Positions 48,001-55,000 of a DNA stretch of 64,000 bases are shown piece by piece (position 1 is the stretch's first letter; each line of letters begins with the position of its first letter). Source of the DNA: Symbiodinium natans (Eukaryota; Sar; Dinophyceae; Suessiales; Symbiodiniaceae); assembly GCA_905221605.1 (NCBI GenBank), contig CAJNDS010002263.1, forward strand, positions 27,501 to 91,500, in the 5' to 3' direction. Made by a program: the position numbers and the translations under genes. The notes below the pieces were generated by a model. The model searched no databases, was not told the DNA's origin, and saw only the letters and a program-made list of their open reading frames with translations.

Positions 48001-50595
48001 TTTTTGAAGGGGGCTAAGATCCGATCTACTGGTATGACCGCATGGTCAACCATAAACCTCAACCCTTAACACCAAAACACCAGAAACATAAACTCCTAAC
48101 TCCTTGGTTTCATGACTGTGCTGGTGGCCCTCGAGCCACACCCTAAACAGTCTTGAAAGCCGAGGAGGGCTTCAGGGCTTAGTTGAGGGGGTTTTCACCA
48201 TGAGGGGCTTCGGAGCGGTTGAGGGCCCAAACTGTCACGACCCCTCCCCCCCTCCCCTCTCCCCAAAAGAAGGCGGCGCACGCCTCGAGCCTGGTCGGGG
48301 GCGGCCTGCACCCAGCCCCGGCAGAAGCGACGCTTGACGAGCCCAGTACTTCTCCAACTGCTGCGCCGAGCTGTGTTTGGGTGCATTAGGGGGAACCTGA
48401 TCCGCATGATGCGTGTCATGCGGCATCCTTACCTTCCCAAGGAAGACATCTCGCCGCGCCGGGGCCTCAGCTCGGCCAACTAGGGGAAGTGATGTCCCGG
48501 TGATAGGGTTGAGGGTTCTTATGCTTCATGGTTAACGTTCGAAGGGCTTGGTGTGCAAAGTCCTCTGAGGCCCGTCAGGAAGTCTTTGAGATCAAGCGTG
48601 ATGCTCTCTCGAATTCGCCAAAGTTGAGGGCCTTGTCTTGTTGAACCCTCCAGTCGGATGATCGCGCGCAACGCGCGCCTCTTGTATAGATCGGTGCTGT
48701 ATTTACAGTGTTTCGTGTGTGTCGCATGCCGAAAACACCGGAAAATGGGGGGGGGGCTCAGTGTTTTTGCCACCTACTCTTTCAGACGTTTCTCGCGTGG
48801 TTTGGCCTCGGTATTTACAGTGTTTCGTGTGGGTCGCATGAAATGCAGTGTTTTTGCAGGCTGGAGGTGTTTCGTGTGGATCAATTGATGCAAACACTGC
48901 TGGATGCCGTGTGTTAGCACGTGTTTCCAGTGCGTGCGAGTGGCCAGAGCACCCATGTCCGCACGATGATAACGTCCGTGTTACCAGTCCGTGCGAGTGG
49001 CCAGCGCACCCATGCCCCCCGCACGATGATAACGTCCGTGTTACCAGTCCGTGCGAGTGGCCAGAGCATCCATGTCCGCACGAGGATAACGTCAGTCCAT
49101 GTGAGTGGCCACAGCACCCATGCCCGCACGATGATACCGTCCGTGTTGCCAGTCCGTGCTTGTTACCAGACCGGCGAGTGGCCAGAGCATCGGTGCTTGT
49201 TGCGGAAGCCTGGGTCAAAAACCATCCTGGAGGCTCTGCGTCGTTATCGTACAGCAAGAACCGGCCTTGTGGGATGCGATCCTTCGCACTATTGACTATT
49301 GCGATCTCACGCATGATGCAAAGTGGCTGTTTTGAAGGGCTCGAAGCGTGGCCGGCGCAGCGAGACCGGAAAAAACTTCGTGACTTTTGACAAAGATTGG
49401 TGTGTATAGCCCGCGGTATGCATCACTCGGCAGGGGTCCCACCGGTTTCAGCATTCTGTACTGTTTGGGCGCGCGCGAACCTCCTCCTGACGCGTTAAGG
49501 AAGTGGAATCCGACGCAGGAAGCCTCACGAGAACGAGGAGCAAGAGCCAGATTTGAAGACCCGCACAACCCCTACGCATCTCCCCCAGGTGGAGGAGCTC
49601 AGGCATGCCTGAGGTCAACTTGAAGAACATGCGCAACTTGAAGGCTCGTCAACACAGCGGCTCTGAGGTCTTTACGAAGGCCGCGCGCGAAGAAGACAGA
49701 CGTGGCAAGCAAAAGGCGAATGAACAAGCGGCACGAACAAAGCGGGTGCTCAGCCAACACGCACCTTCTCAGAATGAGATAGAGTTGGGTTTTGTACGGT
49801 TTTAGTGCCCTTATCTGCCTCACCCAAGTCGGAACCTTGGCCAATCTGTGGGGAGCTTCCACCTTTGTGGCGACAGGACTGCAGTAGGCGTTACGGCACC
49901 CCTAAGCCCCAGCCAAAAGTACCACAAAACACACAACTATAAACCCTAAACCCCTATATAAACCCTACAGCCCTCAGCTGCGCAAGCGCCAGCTCTCCTG
50001 GCAGGTAGGTTACCCGAATTGGGGTTTGGAATCCTTATCGTGATCCCTTTTAGGATGCTCCGAATACCAACAGCGGCCCCCAGGTGATTGGATGAAGCAT
50101 TGGAACTGTTGCCAACCTGATCTCCTTTGCCGCAGGGCAAACGGAACCTTGCTGGCAGATTCCACTCGGCGTGGCTGGTGTCTTTCGAGGGATGGGTTGA
50201 GGGTTTAGCCAAATACGCTGGGAGCCATTGAAGCACCTTTCAGCCCCGGTGCCTCCTAAACCCTAAACCCTAAACCCTAAACCCTAAACCCTAAACCCTA
50301 AACCCTAAACCCTAAACCCTAAACCCTAAACCCTAAACCCTAAACCCTAAACCCTAAAGCCTCTCCTCTAGGATGACACCACTGGCTGCGGCGTCTTCGG
50401 CTTCCTGCGTATCTGCCGCAAGGCCCGGGGGGACCCCAGACCCTAAACCCTAACCTTAAACCCCAAAACCTGGGGAGGCTGACCTCTTCCCCGTAAACGC
50501 TTGCGAAACGGGTGGGAAAAAAACCTGGGGAGGATGGCAAGATCGCCTTCGGCGATGACTGCGACAAGAAGCGGCAGCCTGCAGCCGGGAGGTAG
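35980..50595 (+). CDS. Gene C model: unknown protein with a coiled-coil-like exon; contains the LTR element in an intron
   Basis: A possible start ATG at 35980 opens a 36-codon first exon. Phase-0 exons follow at 36398-36466 and 45963-45995, then 46185-46241, with candidates at 46696-46759 and 49589-49745, then 50372-50422 and a terminal 50533-50595 ending TAG. The LTR element 36536-45381 would lie wholly in the second intron. Exon 46185-46241 (LETLERELQVKSSLAEEAT) is heptad-like. I do not recognise the product. The join across the LTR element and the inclusion of the last exons are inference. Confidence 0.35.
36172..36345 (+). repeat. CCCTAAA tracts before an exon
   Basis: Two C-orientation groups (36172-36230 and 36255-36345) occupy the 3' part of the 310-bp intron between exons 35980-36087 and 36398. 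Confidence 0.9.
36398..36466 (+). CDS. Gene C candidate exon 2, GA donor
   Basis: It follows acceptor CCGCGAG and reads EPPGLVMKPDSEEMHMLLGS. The donor may be GAGGGG. A TTTAGGG tract begins about 6 nt later, and the LTR element is inserted in that tract. Confidence 0.45.
36472..36535 (+). repeat. TTTAGGG tract, left flank of the LTR element
   Basis: Degenerate G-orientation heptamers end in TAGGG (36531-36535), which directly abuts the LTR and recurs at 45382-45386 after the second LTR. Confidence 0.9.
36536..36822 (+). repeat. 5' LTR
   Basis: It is 287 bp, begins TGCGGAGCTGC and ends CCCCCCATA. It includes the spliced-leader-like TTTGGCTCAAG at 36611-36621. It differs from the 3' LTR at two positions. 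Confidence 0.92.
36823..36834 (+). promoter_or_regulatory. Primer-binding site complementary to tRNA-Met anticodon arm
   Basis: GGTTATGAGCCC follows the 5' LTR with no gap. Its reverse complement GGGCTCATAACC contains a CAT anticodon in its loop context, as in tRNA-Met. Copia-type elements are known to prime from a 5' half of initiator tRNA cleaved in the anticodon loop, and this site fits that mode rather than the usual 3'-CCA priming. Confidence 0.65.
36890..39268 (+). CDS. LTR-element ORF1: acidic protein with WW and S1 domains (792 codons)
   Basis: ATG at 36890 lies 55 bp after the primer-binding site. Most of the protein is acidic, low-complexity and probably disordered. Two domains are visible. 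A WW domain spans about residues 222-250: W224, then GRQYYY, then W246 and P249, with the usual spacing between the two tryptophans. Near the C-terminus an S1-type RNA-binding fold spans about 667-727 (GDEIMGLVRCINGYGAFLDL, then FGDTVNGTV). WW domains bind proline-rich partners; S1 domains bind single-stranded RNA. The last part contains a 45-bp tandem duplication (39111-39199) and runs into the ORF2 reading frame, offset by +1. By position this would be the gag-like product, but no retroviral-type capsid fold is recognised. Confidence 0.75.
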   Translation: MPSPKRWLQPASDGGQNGGAGNGAAESLGERSVLEEVIPGAEEHLEEALVAESPNVGMNPNVDMVSNTEAEGRAVSVSPKPGEKRNWDATGGIDREMEVTVLRVLHKHGYQPSTSTSGRMVDQESQTDLIGEVLQAARRPLNKIKRDPSSSSQGGGSGHEQKGADSFEAAPAAEYAMGEEEILQMEAERLRQLSEEEDEMRQVSERDGFRKDEHLIKACDGTTWEWHLHEDGRQYYYCLDTQESKWTLPVVGEKMKSDEVVGSPSGNELEMEAALDSSSSTPKTESTRAFQGSVNSLGEKDFSSTIRDSGPRAGGDALTSGSPDEEEIPGNRADIAGAQHLDPEGMGALSEGVAAVESVGPEEKIPNVEIGTVSAAEERVVDVVPVVQECGPGDSEDGGKRSCVATEEVSSFGAKVPAIQGEKEASGIAGDTEDLKNEAWSANDARVDAPDITWSAKEARVEVHMVLRSTGDCNNGAQVSAAADGGSQVDALVQPEVSREERNSKGYTGANEAAVVNDGGNSPLEAMEPKEPAVEESVPAVDDRLNCPAVEEDLPAAEGVTKDSNDGSTPMKGEVLPSGSSPEVDTERITADEAKPLAEKKGGPEVQEHKKDELVGLVEQDEQCDPKVKTKDAPGADDTEVVSEEHAKKVPRAGALESPGTHCYQEGDEIMGLVRCINGYGAFLDLGDLNVLIPAEGNNTCQFRFGDTVNGTVKLVEDDGTIILDTFLVLEEDVEDSSSTLETQRLEYVVDGFMVMETQRLEYVVDGFMVCWSMVPRFQRSMGLETGGRAIR
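39111..39199 (+). repeat. 45-bp tandem duplication at the ORF1/ORF2 junction
   Basis: The stretch 39111-39154 recurs at 39156-39199. In ORF1 frame it repeats ETQRLEYVVDGFMV. In the ORF2 frame it repeats a tryptophan-rich peptide, WKPSGWSTWWTDSW, with TAA at 39153-39155 closing the first copy. Confidence 0.9.
39156..43271 (+). CDS. LTR-element ORF2: MLLE (PABC)-like domain plus three CCCH zinc fingers
   Basis: The frame is open from 39156 to TAG at 43269-43271. There is no ATG before the first domain; 39276 is a GTG, and the first ATG (39396) falls inside the MLLE core. Expression by +1 shift from ORF1, or a non-AUG start, is therefore implied. Numbering from 39276: residues about 10-72 match the C-terminal MLLE domain of poly(A)-binding protein (GEKIYKALL, KITGMLL at 37-43, DLQECV). 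Three CCCH fingers lie at 188-206 (C-X7-C-X5-C-X3-H), 281-299 (same) and 332-352 (C-X8-C-X6-C-X3-H). A SAM-like helical segment spans about 449-512, an arginine/serine-rich stretch about 607-645. The C-terminal third is unrecognised. No pol motif is seen. Confidence 0.75.
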   Translation, partial: WKPSGWSTWWTDSWYAGQWYQDSNGQWDWKQEEEQSDEELVVQELSSEEREERQLCGEKIYKALLENGNEEEAYVGKITGMLLGRPMEDLQECVADQAFLNAEARRAYGILQNDGWKPDGTESTGLGKLTTFSRKQYHNALFELACRKRRFTRPVVGEAVATVLNQGEDEFWNALWLDTKLFLQELDGAVQSMSKRENKPMEAYMDPDQYKKAHMTPQTVSPGYSKLCKFFNKGRCRNGDGCPYEHRRYGEGWPGGGSTDPKNSQEADDEDGNIGDPPTEEGTVDEAQQEREDLAFRAKYNFGKGASKGEPTSGEPKGRLCLYYNQGGCKYGTTCRYLHNDDIALEGTWEPGKSWDNASRKALRDAGFHHCCFDYYLRGRCRKGSNFCKYSHDEMSEERLTLLKHLVQVANQVRFEKERGWEITDRSTFQPPASGGAESSSSSAPKALQMTNVSQKDGEKGILDEAEADEQKNSVAASTGTRLQNPEEPIENWMARNAHLWVYTPHVSEVMITLGVTNVSDLQEFIFVEDLVDKGINKVTACKILQLVGDVRYRPGGPEKAVPSDASVRVQQSSGNKGTGRAAVRTLTQVREAEDSGAKTMPRGSYRELFDKVRYRDGWTLAQRSPLCVQKLRLVGVGMPPVNPPTKKYRSRSNPVRRGRPLLDKKQVRQVPRSRSQRRVQPAEVVEKPKPLELKPRGGLSYRFSRAWADVVDDDEQAEALVSYAASSSDSSEEETNAVQRLKEIFLQERDSQRTANRGNVPQSGSSGSNDGPKKSVHLGEGRDKASRGETRQEVTSQVFSLPQPSRRAERSQKRARDGSVMVGSLAVGSTDEVLPGQGVAGQVNVSESAQVLPGQEVAGQETAPEGAVQISGEETDQKEGEGGSNELRGDDAKILDGGPVRNDLQQLLVKGLLTRIYWKVAVGKLPVGQRDCQKGSNKMDRNLVISMSSEGASEQDENLALEDDADQSMGDGAMVVLVYDPRTLIQSPTTDWVMRRGLTDRSVWPAMAYMAQRICAEMVQVDEMNAQLGTGALLFQRRDQGHYSDLRHSFHDNPCLPAVGNYPLSVMGALLSPGLEGEFKNTDKFGTAMEAIAYDWSRSPGMEVHIELMARVAKMVHPFLNLGAQGSVMVSEFLWQRGRARLMEFLQAATCADQLEALWRRMDDDADEEVDPSTAVLEVLGPEDAVLDQRNNESLIPIEDAGGETSGDTGGDGKAPEVSPEEETSSGSSRLADTRIFLWSVYSRVASNFSMQDRATGKIFDSTKGYPGEGPNNDDNPSSKGNLPWISEDYLDEVVSKKMKRSSDMDGFVPGSEGPLEKVEVENVTASKILMALWKKGHRVGYRRLCRFERIWMQGWSNEMSNQKGAEDWH
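43288..44724 (+). CDS. LTR-element ORF3: CCCH zinc-finger protein with basic tail (478 codons)
   Basis: The frame is open from before 43126, overlapping ORF2 in the +1 frame. The ATG at 43288, 17 nt after the ORF2 stop, is the most natural start. CCCH fingers are at residues 78-98 (C-X9-C-X5-C-X3-H) and 110-129 (C-X8-C-X5-C-X3-H). A third, overlapping one reuses C125 (C125, C134, C140, H144). The middle is acidic and helical. The C-terminal half has lysine clusters (KKKVKKKRKAAA) likely to act as nuclear localisation or nucleic-acid-binding segments. CCCH fingers bind single-stranded RNA; a nucleocapsid-like role in packaging is possible but unproven. Confidence 0.75.
   Translation: MFNVFGSSQHGSGVGGKPIMKVVGPRPGFPAVLQAPNTDSTSGEGSSPQVHGNVHVEHNRPMDRYEAERLEKRKKGFCYWFGKGKDRCKFGDDCKFIHSEDDVVLHSYWCKYYVAGRECFAGKDCGFSHRSGKCRFGDRCVFEHGVPLEEQRPRSPRTPPRDGPRRKSGANGGEKEISPEQFDDDEEDFMVYDEETKMTELLMEAISFLSGGKPDLARAEADPLFKLLKFTGDADQMDQEWVSWTTEMLTVLELLEVVKSYEVSLAEVEEWVNDLRIWYERANLGEEKDSKRGKKRSLERESSKDIPAEKGVVETSETEVAVEEEKKKVKKKRKAAAIEDPYTLMVPKPKKMPTIIEKGGSTSNVVASAVEKSSKTRTKSNVGGKTKKREKSQSPKKEEVVMVQDPEEKDRPSDADAPGSATANEELGQSCQAIEDAKREGLVSSIQRGVQDPVLTVSDLEYILLQLHLKIANNRKKK
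45087..45094 (+). promoter_or_regulatory. Polypurine tract before the 3' LTR
   Basis: AGGGGGAG directly abuts the 3' LTR, the position where plus-strand DNA synthesis is primed in LTR elements. Confidence 0.7.
45095..45381 (+). repeat. 3' LTR
   Basis: It is 287 bp, starts TGCGGAGCTGC and ends CCCCCCGTA. The spliced-leader-like TTTGGCTCAAG is at 45170-45180. It is followed by TAGGG and a TTTAGGG tract that continues the interrupted left-hand tract. Confidence 0.92.
45382..45455 (+). repeat. TTTAGGG tract, right flank of the LTR element
   Basis: G-orientation heptamers, degenerate after the first three, continue the tract broken by the insertion. Confidence 0.85.
45963..45995 (+). CDS. Gene C candidate micro-exon (ASRAEFLGTDE)
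   Basis: A phase-0 stretch of 33 nt between acceptor GAGCATGCAG and donor GTAGGT. Weak CCCTAA words lie upstream at 45902-45920. Confidence 0.45.
46185..46241 (+). CDS. Gene C candidate exon, coiled-coil-like (LETLERELQVKSSLAEEAT)
   Basis: A phase-0 stretch of 57 nt between acceptor CTTGACAG and a canonical donor GTAAGT. Leucines are spaced as heptads. Confidence 0.55.
46696..46759 (+). CDS. Candidate exon (AQRSELELRARAADSATGAP)
   Basis: It follows acceptor GCTCCGCAG and probably ends at donor GTAGGT. It is helical and charged, like the previous exon. Confidence 0.4.
46760..48680. other. Intron-like sequence without supported exons
   Basis: Only weak telomere-like words (about 47133-47150 and 47578-47592) are seen. 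An open frame at 47214-47423 has no recognisable content. Confidence 0.3.
48921..49195 (+). repeat. Minisatellite, unit about 57-60 bp, four to five copies
   Basis: Units share GTGCGAGTGGCCAG, then CACCCATGCC and CACGATGATAACGTCC. Just upstream, TTTCGTGTG followed by GTCGCATG recurs near 48711 and 48821. Long frames on both strands reflect the repeat and are not taken as genes. Confidence 0.85.
49589..49745 (+). CDS. Candidate exon, highly charged helix
   Basis: It follows acceptor TCTCCCCCAG. The frame contains MPEVNLKNMRNLKARQ and AAREEDRRGKQKANEQAART before donor GTGCTC. It is probably a helical or coiled segment. Its assignment to gene C is uncertain. Confidence 0.4.
50252..50358 (+). 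repeat. Longest perfect CCCTAAA array (14 exact heptamers)
   Basis: Fourteen identical CCCTAAA units run from 50261 to 50358 after one degenerate unit. The array ends 13 nt before the exon at 50372, leaving only GCCTCTCCTCTAG between. Confidence 0.97.
50372..50422 (+). CDS. Candidate exon (DDTTGCGVFGFLRICRK), GC donor
   Basis: A phase-0 stretch of 51 nt between acceptor CTCCTCTAG and donor GCCCGG. The short intron that follows also carries CCCTAA words (50440-50470). Confidence 0.5.
50533..50595 (+). CDS. Candidate terminal exon with stop
   Basis: It follows acceptor CTGGGGAG and reads DGKIAFGDDCDKKRQPAAGR, then TAG at 50593-50595. It joins the previous exon in phase 0. Confidence 0.45.
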   Translation, partial: DGKIAFGDDCDKKRQPAAGR

Positions 50596-50599
50596 CAAC

Positions 50600-52030
50600 T
50601 TTAAGAACATGCGTGTAGGGGCGAGTCAAAAAAGGGTTCCCTTCCCACCAATAGCATAAGTTCCCCGATTAGTTGCAAGGGTACCTCTACCAGCTCCCTT
50701 CGGTTTTTGGGGCTTGTAAAGTGAACTCTTAGAGCATGAGTGTCGAGTTGGGGTTCAGGATCTGGCGATGTAGCAGGGGCATACGAAGCTGTTCACACCA
50801 CAAAAGCGATGGCTGCTCCGTGTGAGCTAGGGAATCGACTAGCGCTTGAAGTTCATATCTGTAGAGAAGCACTCGCGGCATGTCTCGATCTCATGTAGAG
50901 ATGTAGGGCGGGATTTTCCAGCAATTTTCGCGGCTGTCTTCACTCGATCCGACGTCCGAGCCTTACACCCCAAACTGGAAAAGCCGTTGGGGGGTCCAAG
51001 TCGTGTGAAGACAGTCCCCTCTTTAGGCACTGGGGCTCATTCTCTTGCTAAGCTTTGTGGGCCCTGGGAAGCCACCTGCGGCATCTGCGCCACATTGAAG
51101 CAGAACCATGGGCCGGCTTGGTCCACTATTCAATGCGAGGCAGTCTCAGCTGAGTTCTCTTTTAATGCGAGGCACCCTTGGCATGTCCCCGTAGCGGGCA
51201 GTGACGCTCGGTGAGGTGTCTGCCTGCTGGAAATCTCAGGCAGCCACTGCCCCGTAGGCTGACAAACCGCTCGGGCGCAATATTCCAAGGAGACTTGCTC
51301 TTCTCGAGGGCTCTTCAGACTGCATCCGACGTTGGGCTACCAATGCAAAGCGTCCAGAAGAAAATCGCTGCTGTCATGTTGCATGCACGGTCTTAGTCCG
51401 ACTGCAGGGCAATCCAGCTGCTTGGAATTGACCCTGCGTCTCAGGTCGAACAGCTCGGAGCCCGGATTCTTCTGTTGTCTGGCTGACTTGTCGCAGTGTA
51501 TCTGCCTGACCCGCCTCTACAGTATCATGTCGGTAAGACTCCAAAAAAGTGACAATTCTTGTGTCGCTGAGGATGGAGGAGGACTTCAAGCAGGATCGGC
51601 CAGTGGCCAATATATGTACATATTATGTAAATATAAGTGTATAAGTATATATATATATATATTTTTTTTTTCTTCATATGCATGTCAAGTTTCATGTCGC
51701 ATCATCGACAGTATACCAAACTGCATGTGGTTAATCCGCTATTGTTAAACATACCAACACGTTCACAGTGAACATACTAGCTCATTAAGTATGTTAATGT
51801 AGCATTCTGAATTTTCTCATACAATAACAACATTATGTAAACATACAGCTTCAGTAATATGCAATCATGTTAATCGGCTAAAATGTCATTATGGTTCTTC
51901 TAATGCCTTATTGATTTCACACACACAGATTTATATATATATATATATGTATATCTTCTACATATGTATTCTATCATATAATGTGCATGACTGAGCCTTG
52001 GGCTTCTTAAGCCGGCGCCACTCCTCGTAG
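50600..52030. other. Intergenic or intronic; AT-rich block at 51600-51980
   Basis: No exon is supported. An (AT)n run with a T-run lies at 51640-51672 and another at 51933-51952, within an AT-rich stretch. The 5' end of the DRC12-like gene should lie here or further left but I could not find it. Confidence 0.35.
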
Positions 52031-52081
52031 GAGCAGAACACCACCTATGCGGTGACGGCGGACATGGCCCGTCAGTACAAG
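52031..52081 (+). CDS. DRC12-like exon (EQNTTYAVTADMARQYK)
   Basis: A phase-0 stretch of 51 nt with acceptor CTCCTCGTAG and donor GTGCGC. An AGGGTTTAGGG word lies 18 nt into the following intron. Confidence 0.6.
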
Positions 52082-55000
52082 GTGCGCCCCTTCGATCCAA
52101 GGGTTTAGGGCTGCGTCGGATGTGGAGGCTCCAAGAACTAGGGAGAGTATATCATGTTGGGGCGCATGGAGGCGGTATCCCAGTTTTAGGCTTCCTGTGT
52201 GTTGCCCGAACCCAGTTTGAGCAACGAACTTCTTGGCCGAAGGTGAGACACAGTGATCGCACGAGCCAAACTGACAGCCCGAAATGTTCTACCTCGCCTG
52301 CTTCGTCCGAGCTGTGATGAAACCCGAAACCTTGGGCTCAATTACTAGCTCCGTGCCCTGAGCAAATACACCATGGGTTTTAGGGTTTAGGTATTATTTT
52401 TTTCCAGAAGGGTCTCTAAGAAGAGCCTTCAAGGAGGGTCTCCACTGCCACAGCTGCCCAGGCCCTGCAGGAGGAGCTGATCTACAAGATCAACTCGCTG
52501 GACTGGGAACGCCTTGTCTGCAGGTTTTCTGGTTAGGACTGCCAAGCGCTTCCGGTACTCTGGGCGAAAAGGCTGAACTTAAAAGGGTCGTCTACAGGTT
52601 TAGGGCTGAGGGTTTAGGGGTTTAGGAGTGTTGGCGGTTCAGGGTTGAGGGTTTCCAAGATCTTCAAGATAATGTGTGCTCTTACTCGGCAGTTTTCGCA
52701 GAGGCCTGGCTGCAAAAATAGGACTTTAGGGTTTAGGGTTGTTTTAGTATTTTGGGCTGGGGCTTCAAGGTTCTGGGTTGGACTTAGATCTTGTTCACCG
52801 TTCGCCAGCGGTCTGCCGCTTCCTCTGTCTCTTTTTTGTTGGGAGGGGGGGGGGGGAGGGAGGAGAGGTTCAGGGGCTGTTGGGCTCAACCGTAAACCTT
52901 GGCATGTTTCCCCTTATACTAACAGTCCTTTATAGGGATTATAGTGCCCCCGATTACGAACTCTTTCTGAGGACTGTTAGCATAAGAGGGAACATCCCAA
53001 CGTGAACCCTAAACCCCAAACCCGAAACCCTAAACCCTCAACCCTAAACCCTAAGCCCTAAACCTGAAGGTCGTTGATTTGCCCGTTACAGGAGATCCAG
53101 CTGACGGAGCAGAAGGAGGAGTTGGACATCACGAACCACGAGCTCAAGGAAGGGGTGGGGGAGGCTTCGGGTTTGGCGTGGAGAGGCACTGTAGGGACTG
53201 TAGCGTTTAGGGTTTGGGGTTTCGAGTTTGGGGTTTGGGGTTTGGGGTTTAGGGACGGTTTGAGCGTTTGGGAGTGATCCGATTCCTGCAGATAGTGGCT
53301 TTAGACTAGACTTTTCCAGCTCCAGCTTCGAAGCGTGGCTCAGGGAGCGTTTCAGGATCTTTCTTGGGCTTGGCTTTGAGTCGAAGAGTTGAGGGATGAT
53401 TCTCTCCAGGCTCATGTATGTCTTGACTACGTTGTATCTTCGTCGTAGGCGCAGCGGGGGAACAACAGCCCTTTGATCACTGCAGCCCTCCAAAAGGGCC
53501 GGAACCTCAACCATAAACCCTACAAGCCCCAAACCTCTTACGCCCAGAGGCCCTGCACCCTCTAAGCCTAACACCTAAACACGAGAACTGTTTTTGACGT
53601 TCTTCCTGTGTGGGTGGCCCCGCAAGGAGCTGACCCGTGACAAGGCAGTCCTGCCGGGAGTTGCAGAAGCCGTTTTTCCATGAGGGAGTTCCTAGGGCTT
53701 AAGCACGCCAGCAAGAAGGGCTCAAGGTATCGGGGCAGAGCCCAAGCGGTTTTGGGTTCAGGTTTCTTTCATTTCTCCCATGTAGACATATGGGTACGTC
53801 CTGACATGATACGGGACCTCCAAGATAAACACCCTTTGTTTGGGAAACCGCGAGACGAAATCTTGATGTTAAGGTGCCGGGTTCAGTGTAGAACCATAGC
53901 AATGCGTGATCCAGAGCACCAACAACCTAAGAAGCGTTGAGCACTCCTCAGCTTTGAAGCCCTTAAACCCCTTAAACCCAAAACGTATGCCTTCCCTGGT
54001 TTTTGCCCGAGGGTGAGGGGTTTAGCCCTCGCCTGCCACAGGTGACCCCCCAAGGCTGGCAGTTTGTGAATACAACAAAAAACCTGGGACATCAGTGAAT
54101 AACCCTAACGCCAATCTGCCATCTTGGGATGATTTCTGTTTCACCGGTAGGTTGTGTCTGAGTGAGACAGCCGACATGTCGCCGGCAAGGCGATCGAGGT
54201 TGTGGACTAAGGGCGACTCGACAGATGTCACGTGGGAAGGCAGCAACAATGACAGGAAGAGAGGGCACATCATGATCATCAGGCCGGTAGAGCACGCCTA
54301 CATCTTATCTGGGCAGATGATGCTGAGCTTTACGGTGGGGCGCTGGCTACTTCAGAGGCGCTGGCCGCTCGTTATGTTGATCACTGTGGGTTTGCTTCTA
54401 CACACAGGAACCTTTTTCGGCTTCCTTTCCAGCACGGCAGAGGCACAGGTTTCAAGCTTTCTTGTGAAGGTGTCTACTCCGACAGCTGCTTCTTGGTGTA
54501 TGCACGCCGCCACGACAGTTTGCTGGGGGCTCGCAATTCTGGTGGTGTTGACACGCGTGCATAGCCAATTGTTGTGGATGACCTTGCGGACCTTTGACCC
54601 ATGGGCCGTGATAGCTTGTGCGCTGCGTGGGTGGGGTGCCCTAGCGCTATCCAGAATGTCCCTTCATCATGACGTTGCGCATCGCATGGAGGACGTCTTC
54701 GATTTGTTCAATATGCTGGAGCTGTCGGTTCTGATAGTCATAGTTGAGGCGGCAGATCTGCCCAAGAGTGTCCAGAAGATGTTCGTGGCAGCATGTCTCG
54801 TGTACAGTTGCGTCCTGGCCACAGCAGCTCTTTTCATGGAGCAGCTTCCCAACTGGGACCCACATGCAAACCTCGACTTTCTGTTTTTTGCGTCCATGTC
54901 GCCGAAGAGTCAGTTCATTGGTGCATACAGCACCATGGCGATTCTCTTGTTTAAGGCAGCTGGAAGCGTTATCCTGAATCCCAATCACTTCATGTTCCTG

